Below are positions 58,182 through 64,000 of a stretch of DNA of 64,000 bases, piece by piece. This DNA comes from Allobosea sp. 117. Its GTDB lineage: Bacteria; Pseudomonadota; Alphaproteobacteria; Rhizobiales; Xanthobacteraceae. The notes under the pieces are model-generated. The model did not search any database, was not told where the DNA came from, and saw only the letters and a program-made list of their open reading frames with translations. Both the position numbers and the translations under genes were made by a program. Position 1 is the first letter of the stretch. The number at the start of each line of letters is the position of its first letter. The stretch spans positions 434,001 through 498,000 of the forward strand of contig NZ_JNLC01000011.1 in NCBI RefSeq assembly GCF_000702305.1, in the 5' to 3' direction.

Positions 58182-58976
58182 CTAAACAAGTCCGCGGGCG
58201 ATCCCGCCATCCACATTGATCGTCTGGCCGGTGACGTAGCTGGCGAGTGGACTGGCGAGCCAGGCGACCATGACGGCGATTTCCTCAGGGACCGCGAAGC
58301 GGCCGAGCGGTATCTCGTGCGAGAACTCCTCGAAGATCGTCTCGGCATCGACGCCGCGCTCCGCCGCCAGCCGCGCGGCACGGTTGATCCACAGCGGGGT
58401 GCGGGTGCGCCCCGGCGCCACCGAGTTGATGCGGATGCCCTTCTCGCCAAGCTCCAGCGCCAGCGTCTTCACGAGGCCGAGCAGGCCGGCCTTGTGGACA
58501 TTGGTCATCACCTGGTGGGCATAGGGCATCTTCGCCGCCGCGGCCCCAAGCACCACCACGGCGGGGTCGCGCCCGGTGGCGAGCAGCGGTGTCGCCGCTC
58601 GGATGGCGCGCACGGTGGAGAGCACGTTGAAATGGTAGCTGCCGAGCCAATCCTCGTCGGTCAGCGTGTCGAAATCGGCCCGGACGCTGCCGCCGACCGC
58701 CGAGACCAGCACGTCGAGCCCGCCCCAGCGCGCATCGGCCTCCGCCGCGATGCGCTCGGCGGAGGTGGCGTCGGCCATCATGTCGGCGACGACGGTGAGC
58801 GGCGCGCGTCCCGTGGCCGCGGACAGACGCTCGCTGGCGGCCGCGAGGTTGTCCGCGCTGCGCGAGGCGATCAGCACCTGCGCGCCTTCCTTCAGGAAGA
58901 GCAGCGCGCTCGCCTCGCCGATGCCGGCGCTGCCGCCTATCACCGCCACCCTGCGACCTTCAAACCGTAGATCCAT
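58182..58976 (-). CDS. SDR-fold protein lacking the catalytic Ser and Tyr (second)
   Basis: 264-residue SDR-fold protein with the cofactor site IGGSAGIGEASAL. Aligned with FabG, the catalytic Ser position is Ala145 and the catalytic Tyr position is Thr158, in QVMTNVHKAGLLGL; Lys162 is kept. This is a second divergent SDR besides 49126-49893, with different replacements (Thr rather than Val). Oxidoreduction by the classic mechanism is doubtful. Its start region overlaps the AbrB gene by 17 bases. Confidence 0.85.
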   Translation of the reverse strand: MDLRFEGRRVAVIGGSAGIGEASALLFLKEGAQVLIASRSADNLAAASERLSAATGRAPLTVVADMMADATSAERIAAEADARWGGLDVLVSAVGGSVRADFDTLTDEDWLGSYHFNVLSTVRAIRAATPLLATGRDPAVVVLGAAAAKMPYAHQVMTNVHKAGLLGLVKTLALELGEKGIRINSVAPGRTRTPLWINRAARLAAERGVDAETIFEEFSHEIPLGRFAVPEEIAVMVAWLASPLASYVTGQTINVDGGIARGLV

Positions 58977-60066
58977 AATGCTTTCTCAACACGAAGCGGT
59001 AGAAGCGGAAGACCACCAGGATGGTCGAGGCGATCACCGCGATGCGGGCGAAATGGAAGGCGGTGACGAGCTCGGCATCGGCGTGCATGGCGCGGGCGGT
59101 GAGCACCATCTCGGTCACCGCCGCCGGCGCCAGCGACAGGAAGCTGGTGGTGTAGGGCAGGCCGGTCGCCGCTGAGAGCACCTCGGCGCCGAGCGCCGCG
59201 CCGGCGATCAGCAGCAGCGAGACGAGGAAGCCGGTCGCGGCCACGCGGGGCAGGCGCACGAACAGCTCGCGCCGGAAACGCAGGCCGAGCCAGACCCCGA
59301 TCAGGATCTGCGCGACGATCAGCAGCACCGCCGGCACGTCGGCCACGAGGAGGCCCGAGGCGCCGAGCGCCGCGCTCGGCAGCAGCGAGCCGAGCAGCCA
59401 CGGATTGGGGATGGCGGTCGGCACCAGCAGCCACGCGCCGGCATAGGCGATGGTGAAGCCGGCGATGAGAGCCAGCGGGCCGCCGTCACCGGCGAGCGGC
59501 GCGAAATCGGTGGTGCCCGGCTCGCCGAAAGTGGTGACGAGGAAGGGCACGATGCTCACCACCGAGGTCATACGCAGCGCATGGACGATCGACACCGCGT
59601 TGGTGTCGCCGCCGCGCTCGGCCGCCACTACCGCCATGTCCGCCATGCCGCCGGCGGCCGTGGCGAAGAAGGCCGTGGTGGCATCGACGCGGGCGAGGGG
59701 ACGCAGGATCAGCGCGGCGATGAAGGTCAGCGTGATGACGTAGAGCGTCGAGGCCAGCATCGCCGGGAGCAGCTCCATCGCCACCAGCAGGACGTGGGGC
59801 GTGAAGCGCATGCCGATGGCGAGGCCGACCACCACCTGCCCGATCTCGCGCATGTGCGGCCCGGAGCGGAGCTGCAGGCCGAAGGCGGTGGCGAGCCCGC
59901 AGGCGAAGAGCGGGCCGAGCATCCACGGCAGCGGGACATGGGCGGCCTTGGCGGCATAGCCGGCGGCGGTGGCGAGCGCATAGGTGGCGAGGAGGCGCCC
60001 CCACCAGGCGAGATCGCGCACCGTTGCGGCCGACGCCTTGCCGGAGGGGCTCGGCAGGCTGGTCAT
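58960..60066 (-). CDS. AbrB-family membrane transporter/ammonia-monooxygenase-like permease
   Basis: 368-residue integral membrane protein of the AbrB (putative ammonia monooxygenase / transporter) family with about ten hydrophobic segments. Conserved segments include PWMLGPLFACGLATAFG, IGQVVVGLAIGMRFTP and TAAGGMADMAVVAAERGGD. It is the first gene of the four-gene minus-strand unit. It lies opposite a complete TTT transporter, so it may be an alternative uptake or efflux route for the same acid. Family function is not firmly established. Confidence 0.82.
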   Translation of the reverse strand: MTSLPSPSGKASAATVRDLAWWGRLLATYALATAAGYAAKAAHVPLPWMLGPLFACGLATAFGLQLRSGPHMREIGQVVVGLAIGMRFTPHVLLVAMELLPAMLASTLYVITLTFIAALILRPLARVDATTAFFATAAGGMADMAVVAAERGGDTNAVSIVHALRMTSVVSIVPFLVTTFGEPGTTDFAPLAGDGGPLALIAGFTIAYAGAWLLVPTAIPNPWLLGSLLPSAALGASGLLVADVPAVLLIVAQILIGVWLGLRFRRELFVRLPRVAATGFLVSLLLIAGAALGAEVLSAATGLPYTTSFLSLAPAAVTEMVLTARAMHADAELVTAFHFARIAVIASTILVVFRFYRFVLRKHYGSTV

Positions 60067-60249
60067 GACATGACCTTGGAGCGGGATTCGCCTGCGGCGA
60101 GACGCGATGCACGGCTTTCGACGCGGCCTGCGTGCGGATTGGATTCGGCCGGCTGTACCATCGTGTCTGAGCCGAACACGGCGTTCCGGCCTCCCGCTTT
60201 CGCGCCCCGACGTCTGCGGAGCTTACGAGCGGATAGAGGCAGCAATCAT

Positions 60250-60264
60250 GTCAACTGTCAACGA
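60250..60264 (-). promoter_or_regulatory. 13-bp operator copy toward abrB
   Basis: Read on the minus strand it is GTTGACAGTTGAC, about 185 bases upstream of the abrB start. Its core TCGTTGACAG (60255-60264) fits the GntR-type pattern found ahead of other units here. Confidence 0.6.
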
Positions 60265-60413
60265 AAATGCAGGAGAACTGTTTCCGCGACGCCTTCCATG
60301 TGCGCCGCAATACGTTGGTGACAGCGTCCTATCCACCGGAACACGGTTATTCCGTTGGGTTAGAGGTATTATAAGGCCATTAACGGCCGCTTGCGACAAA
60401 AGTCGACGCAAAT

Positions 60414-60428
60414 GTGTTGACAGTTGAC
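60414..60428 (+). promoter_or_regulatory. 13-bp operator copy toward tctC
   Basis: GTTGACAGTTGAC at 60416-60428 is identical to the opposite-strand copy at 60250-60262. With flanking bases it also reads GTGTTGACAG, the same as before gntR2. It lies about 120 bases upstream of the tctC ATG at 60547. Confidence 0.6.
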
Positions 60429-60546
60429 GTTTGGGGGCACAGGCTGACCCCGCCATATCCACAGGGCCGGGCAACGCACGTCGTTTCCCTCACGGCCCAG
60501 AACACAAAGCCACGTGGAGCCCGAAGGGGCGGCTGGAGGAAACACG

Positions 60547-61542
60547 ATGACACACATTACCCGACGTGACGCGTTCAAACTGACGGCCGGCGGCCTCGCG
60601 GCGGCAAGCGGCCTCGTCGCCATGCCCGCAATAGTGCGGGCCGCCAACTACCCGACCCGGCCGATCAACGTGGTCGTGCCCTTCGCCACGGGCGGCTACA
60701 ACGACCGCCTGTCGCGCGCCTTCGCGCCCTATCTCGACAAGGCCTTCGGCCAGCCGACGGTGATCGTCAACAAGCCCGGTGCGGGCACGCAGCTCGGCAA
60801 CACCTATGCGCTGCAGGCGCCGAACGACGGCTACACCATCCTGTGCACCTCGGCCTCGCCCTACATCCCGCTGACCGTGCTGCTGCAGAACGCGCCCTAC
60901 AAGATCGAAGATTTCTACATGATCAACCTGCCGTCGCGCGACTACACGCTGGCGGCGACCTCGGCGGACAGTCCGCTGAAGAGCTTCAAGGAAGTGCTCG
61001 ACAAGCTGAAGGCCGATCCGTCGAGCCTCTCGATCGGCGTGCAGCCGGCCTCGGCCGACTACGCCAACATGGTGCTGGTCATGCAGGCCGCCGAGATCGA
61101 CCCCAAGAAGCTGCGCATCGTCACCTATGACGGTGGCGGTCCGGCGCGCAACGCCACCGCCGGCGCGCAGGTCGATGTCGGCTTCGTCGGCGCCGAAGGC
61201 TTCCTGCCGCTGAAGACGAAGATCAAGCCGCTCGCCATGTTCTCCGACCAGCCTGTGGAATGGTATCCCGAGGCCCCGCTGGCCAGCGCCAGCGGCGTCA
61301 AGAGCGACTATGTCGAGGGCTCGCAGCGCGGCTGGGCGATCACCGCCAAGCTGAAGAAGGAGCAGCCGGAGATCGCCAAGACGATCGAGGCCGCCGTCGA
61401 GAAGGCGAGCAAGGACGCCAAGGCGATCGAGGCGCTGAAGCTGCAGGACCTCGCCACCACCTGGTACGGGCCGGAAGCCTCGAACAAGGCCTATCTCGCA
61501 AACGCGGCCAAGATGGCCAAATATGTCGACCTGCTGAAATAG
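60547..61542 (+). CDS. tctC: TctC-type substrate-binding protein (third in window)
   Basis: 331-residue periplasmic receptor of the TctC family with a twin-arginine leader (ITRRDAFKLTAGG at residues 4-16; likely cleavage near IVRA-ANYP, residue 32). The ligand loop is canonical, VPFATGGYNDRLSRA. GGAGGAAACACG precedes the ATG. It leads a tctC-tctB-tctA operon and is followed by the 13-bp hairpin at 61555-61589. The two identical operator copies upstream suggest tight regulation with the divergent abrB unit. Confidence 0.92.
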   Translation: MTHITRRDAFKLTAGGLAAASGLVAMPAIVRAANYPTRPINVVVPFATGGYNDRLSRAFAPYLDKAFGQPTVIVNKPGAGTQLGNTYALQAPNDGYTILCTSASPYIPLTVLLQNAPYKIEDFYMINLPSRDYTLAATSADSPLKSFKEVLDKLKADPSSLSIGVQPASADYANMVLVMQAAEIDPKKLRIVTYDGGGPARNATAGAQVDVGFVGAEGFLPLKTKIKPLAMFSDQPVEWYPEAPLASASGVKSDYVEGSQRGWAITAKLKKEQPEIAKTIEAAVEKASKDAKAIEALKLQDLATTWYGPEASNKAYLANAAKMAKYVDLLK

Positions 61543-61554
61543 CCGTCGCCCCGC

Positions 61555-61589
61555 CATGCGTGCGGGGCGCCCAGGCCCCCGCACGCATG
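61555..61589 (+). other. Intercistronic hairpin between tctC and tctB
   Basis: CATGCGTGCGGGG (61555-61567) pairs perfectly with CCCCGCACGCATG (61577-61589), the longest intercistronic stem here, 12 bases after the tctC stop. No T-run follows. As with the other receptor genes it likely favours receptor over permease expression. Confidence 0.75.
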
Positions 61590-61615
61590 CCCCCGCAGCT
61601 CATCGGGAGACCGGC

Positions 61616-62125
61616 ATGCGCATCAACGGACACAGCTACACCATCGACTACGGACATCTCGCGCTGGTCGGCCTGATCGGCGGCGCGACCCTCTGGTACC
61701 TCTTCGACGCCCGCGCCGTCTCCACCAGCATCAACAACATATTGCTGGTGCAGCCGACCGCGATCTTCGCCCTTCTCATGTGCCTCCTCATCCTGCCGCA
61801 GTGCTTCCACCGCGTGGCGGACGAGATGGCGGCGCCGGCCAAGGCGAAGCAGGACGAATACGATCCGCTCATGCCGAAGCTGCCGACCGAGCGCTCCGAC
61901 GTGATCCGCATGGGCGGGCTCGGCGCGGCGCTCGGCGTCTTCGTCTTCGCGCTCGACATCGTCGGCTTCGACATCGCGATCTTCTTCTTCACCGCGGCGT
62001 CCATGGCGATCTGCGGCGAGCGAAGGCCGGCCCGGCTGGTCCTCTACTCCCTCGCGGTGACCATCTGCACGGTCTACGGCTTCCGCGCCCTGATCCCGTT
62101 CCCCATGGCAACGACCATTCTCTGA
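61616..62125 (+). CDS. tctB: TTT transporter small membrane subunit TctB
   Basis: 169-residue small membrane subunit with four hydrophobic segments (about residues 16-30, 45-64, 98-128 as two, 134-155). Assigned on size, topology and location between tctC and tctA. The ATG at 61616 follows the GGGAG seven bases upstream. The tctA gene begins 10 bases after its stop. Confidence 0.87.
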   Translation: MRINGHSYTIDYGHLALVGLIGGATLWYLFDARAVSTSINNILLVQPTAIFALLMCLLILPQCFHRVADEMAAPAKAKQDEYDPLMPKLPTERSDVIRMGGLGAALGVFVFALDIVGFDIAIFFFTAASMAICGERRPARLVLYSLAVTICTVYGFRALIPFPMATTIL

Positions 62126-62135
62126 GGCTACGCCG

Positions 62136-63692
62136 ATGCTAGACTTCTCCGCCTTCCAGGATGCGCTCGGCCTCATGTTCACCTCGGCCGGGTCCTGGGG
62201 CTGGATCGTGCCCGGCCTGATCGTCGGACTGGTGTTCAGCGCGATTCCCGGCGTCTCGATCACCATGGCGATGGCGATCGTGCTGCCGATGTCGCTCTAC
62301 ATGGACTTCTTCTCGGCCATCGTCTTCCTGACCTCGGTCTATACGGGCGCCGGCTACGGAGGGTCGGTACCGGCGATCCTGATGAACATACCGGGCTCGC
62401 CATCCTCCTTCGCGACCACCTTCGACGGCTACGCCATGTCGAAGAAGGGCCAGCACAACGAGGCGCTCGGCTACGCCCTGTTCGCCTCCACCATCTGCGG
62501 CATCCTCGGCTATGTGCTGCTGCTCCTGGTCATCGAGCCGATGGCCAACATCGTGCTGCGCATCGGGCCGGTGGAGATGTTCGCCGTCGCCGTGTGGGGC
62601 ATGCTGCTGCTCGGCTCGCTGGGGTCGAAATACCTCACGCGCGGCCTGCTCGCCGCCGCCTTCGGCATCCTGCTCGGCACGGTCGGCATGAATACCGCCG
62701 GCTTCGTGCGCGGCACTATGGGCATCCCGACGCTGCTGGACGGCATCCCGCCGATCCCGGCGATGATCGGCCTGCTCGCCGCCGGTCAGTTGCTCACCCT
62801 CGCCGGCAAGGACTACATCCTCGACGCCGAGGAGGCCCGCGAGGTTTCGGTGCGCAAGATCCTCAAGGGCTGCTGGGGCACGATGAAGTATCCGGGCGTG
62901 CTGATCCGCGGCTCGATCATCGGCATCATCATCGGTGCCGTGCCGGGCGTGGGCTCGTCGATCGGAAACCTGATCGCCTATGCCGAGACCAAGCGCACCT
63001 CGAAGGACAGCGCGAGCTTTGGCAAGGGTAACCCGAAGGGCGTCATCGCTGCCGAATCGGCGGTGGCGAGCGCCGAGGGCGGCTCGATGGCGACCATGCT
63101 GGCGCTCGGCATCCCCGGCGGCGGTGCCACCGCGATCCTGATCGCAGCCTTCATGATGCACAACATCGTGCCGGGCCCGAGCTTCATCGAGAACCAGAAG
63201 CCGATGGTCTACGCGATCATCCTCAACAACATCGTGCAGGCGCTGGTGCTGCTGGTGGTCGGCATCGGCTTCATCTACGTCGCCTCCAGCGTCGTGAAGG
63301 TGCGCACCCGCTACATCCTGCCGGCGATCCTGGTCATCGCGACGCTCGGTACCTATGCGGTGACCGGCGAAACGGCGGGCCCGATCACGCTGTTCGTCTT
63401 CGCGCTGCTGGGCTTCGCGCTGGTGCGCTACGAGTATCCGATCGCTGCAGTGGTGGTCGGCATCTTGCTCGGGCGCATGCTCGAGACCGAGTTCCTGCGC
63501 TCCTACCAGCTTTCCGGCGGCAACCCGCTCTATATCTTCCAGCGCCCGGCGGCGATGGCGATCTTCGGCGTGATGCTGATCTCCCTGTTCATGACCGCCT
63601 GGGGCAAGCGCAAGCAGGCCAAGCAGGAAGCCGAGGAGGAGGCCGCCATGGAGGCGCTCCACCAGCAGGAACTGGCCGGGCGCAAATCCTGA
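62136..63692 (+). CDS. tctA: TTT transporter large membrane subunit TctA
   Basis: 518-residue inner-membrane subunit with about 12 hydrophobic segments. SAIPGVSITMAMAIVLPMSLYMD near residues 32-54 and VGSSIGNLIAYAETKR with MLALGIPGGGATAILIAAFMMH in the middle are the family hallmarks. A C-terminal charged tail (KRKQAKQEAEEEAA) is longer than in the tctA at 46260. Completes the second full TTT system, 10 bases after tctB, and is followed by a terminator at 63773-63792. Confidence 0.94.
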   Translation: MLDFSAFQDALGLMFTSAGSWGWIVPGLIVGLVFSAIPGVSITMAMAIVLPMSLYMDFFSAIVFLTSVYTGAGYGGSVPAILMNIPGSPSSFATTFDGYAMSKKGQHNEALGYALFASTICGILGYVLLLLVIEPMANIVLRIGPVEMFAVAVWGMLLLGSLGSKYLTRGLLAAAFGILLGTVGMNTAGFVRGTMGIPTLLDGIPPIPAMIGLLAAGQLLTLAGKDYILDAEEAREVSVRKILKGCWGTMKYPGVLIRGSIIGIIIGAVPGVGSSIGNLIAYAETKRTSKDSASFGKGNPKGVIAAESAVASAEGGSMATMLALGIPGGGATAILIAAFMMHNIVPGPSFIENQKPMVYAIILNNIVQALVLLVVGIGFIYVASSVVKVRTRYILPAILVIATLGTYAVTGETAGPITLFVFALLGFALVRYEYPIAAVVVGILLGRMLETEFLRSYQLSGGNPLYIFQRPAAMAIFGVMLISLFMTAWGKRKQAKQEAEEEAAMEALHQQELAGRKS

Positions 63693-63772
63693 CCCCTGAT
63701 CGCGCGCCGGGCTGATGCCCGGAGCGCCGGAACTCTCCGCCGGTCCCGAACGGGGCTCCAGCCGGCGACTAG

Positions 63773-63801
63773 GGGCGGACCTCGGTCCGCCCTTTTTCTT
63801 T
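63773..63801 (+). terminator. Rho-independent terminator of the tctCBA operon
   Basis: GGGCGGAC (63773-63780) pairs perfectly with GTCCGCCC (63785-63792) around CTCG, followed at once by TTTTTCTTT (63793-63801). This is the best intrinsic terminator in the window. Confidence 0.9.
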
Positions 63802-63822
63802 GTGCCCGCTGCTCACGAAAAA

Positions 63823-63847
63823 GGCCCCGCGCGTGACGCGCGGGGCC
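63823..63847 (-). terminator. Rho-independent terminator for the minus-strand hydrolase gene
   Basis: GGCCCCGCGCG (63823-63833) and CGCGCGGGGCC (63837-63847) form an 11-base stem around TGA. On the minus strand it is followed by TTTTTCGTG, fitting termination of the gene entering from the right edge. Confidence 0.85.
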
Positions 63848-63889
63848 GGAACTGTCGACAGACGCAAGCCGGAGCGCGCTGCGAGGAGG

Positions 63890-64000
63890 TCAGCGGGCCG
63901 GCTGACCGCGGAAGAAGCGCCAGAAGGCGGCGTAGACGAGGTCCGGCCGGTGCTCGGCGGGATAATGGCCGGTCGGCACCGCGAAGGCGGTGAGGTCGTC
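63890..64000 (-). CDS. C-terminal part of an alpha/beta hydrolase (runs off the window)
   Basis: The last 36 codons of a minus-strand gene lie here, ending with TGA at 63890-63892. The translation contains TGHYPAEHRPDLVYAAF, then WRFFRGQPAR, a typical alpha/beta-hydrolase C terminus in which the catalytic His precedes the PAEHRPDLV segment. The start and the nucleophile lie outside the window. Downstream is its own terminator at 63823-63847. Confidence 0.7.
   Translation of the reverse strand, partial: DDLTAFAVPTGHYPAEHRPDLVYAAFWRFFRGQPAR

Larger units (their letters stand above)
60067..60546. promoter_or_regulatory. Divergent control region, abrB unit / tctC-tctB-tctA unit
   Basis: The 480-base gap has no gene. 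It contains two copies of the 13-mer GTTGACAGTTGAC in opposite orientation: minus strand at 60250-60262 and plus strand at 60416-60428. Each points toward the transcription unit on its own side. Between and around them the sequence is moderately AT-rich (60341-60378), fitting promoter DNA. Confidence 0.7.

Noticed and set aside
1-64000. tRNA, rRNA, CRISPR array, integrase or replication origin
   Set aside because: Reading both strands showed no cloverleaf or rRNA-like blocks, no regularly spaced repeats, and no integrase or replication gene. A dedicated RNA search was not possible.

Overview
The window is about 64 kb of GC-rich, densely packed alphaproteobacterial-style DNA (few gaps, GTG starts, many ATGA/TGATG stop-start overlaps). 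Gene families (TTT and TRAP transporters, GntR/FCD and GlxA regulators) and an intergenic element at 49914-49956 of a kind common in Rhizobiales suggest a metabolically versatile Rhizobiales soil or plant bacterium, possibly of the Xanthobacteraceae/Bradyrhizobiaceae type. That placement is inference. No rRNA, tRNA, CRISPR or complete mobile element was seen. Nearly every gene is for uptake and catabolism of small organic acids, polyols or sugar acids, or regulates those genes.

Region 1 (1-7150): a TctC-type binding protein and an MmgE/PrpD protein on the plus strand face a minus-strand block. That block holds MmgE/PrpD plus PrpF (stop-start coupled), an IclR regulator and a D-2-hydroxyacid dehydrogenase. 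A palindrome and a shared 13-bp motif look like IclR operators. Region 2 (7151-22568): after a decayed IS3-family end, a SorC-type regulator diverges from a long polyol/sugar operon. It encodes a glycerol-1-phosphate dehydrogenase-like enzyme, HAD phosphatase, GlpD-like FAD dehydrogenase, xylulokinase-like kinase, a ribose-type ABC importer with two permeases, a second FGGY kinase and a ThDP enzyme. Region 3 (22569-32460): a GlxA-type regulator diverges from a sugar-acid operon of a DHDPS-family lyase, a split UxaA-type dehydratase, an NMT1-type ABC importer, an Ldh_2 dehydrogenase and an aldehyde dehydrogenase. A frameshifted response-regulator remnant follows.

Region 4 (32463-41070): one eight-gene minus-strand operon: aldehyde dehydrogenase, TRAP transporter (DctP, DctQ, DctM), zinc alcohol dehydrogenase, CaiB-type CoA-transferase, CitE-like CoA-ester lyase, LysR regulator. 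It reads as alcohol to aldehyde to acid to acyl-CoA to cleavage. An aldo/keto reductase diverges from it. Region 5 (42502-63692): three GntR/FCD regulators, three MmgE/PrpD proteins besides the one opening the first operon (four in this region), two TTT transporters, two isocitrate/isopropylmalate/tartrate dehydrogenase-like enzymes, a PdxA-like dehydrogenase, an AbrB-family permease and two SDRs lacking the usual catalytic Ser and Tyr. A recurring TTGTNNACAG-like motif lies in front of most of these units, suggesting one regulon or cross-talking paralogous regulons. The window ends in a terminator pair and the 3' end of an alpha/beta hydrolase on the minus strand.

The most notable features are six MmgE/PrpD paralogues in 64 kb, each beside a different transporter or dehydrogenase, the repeated GntR-type operators, strong hairpins after four binding-protein genes, and the two SDRs with altered active sites.
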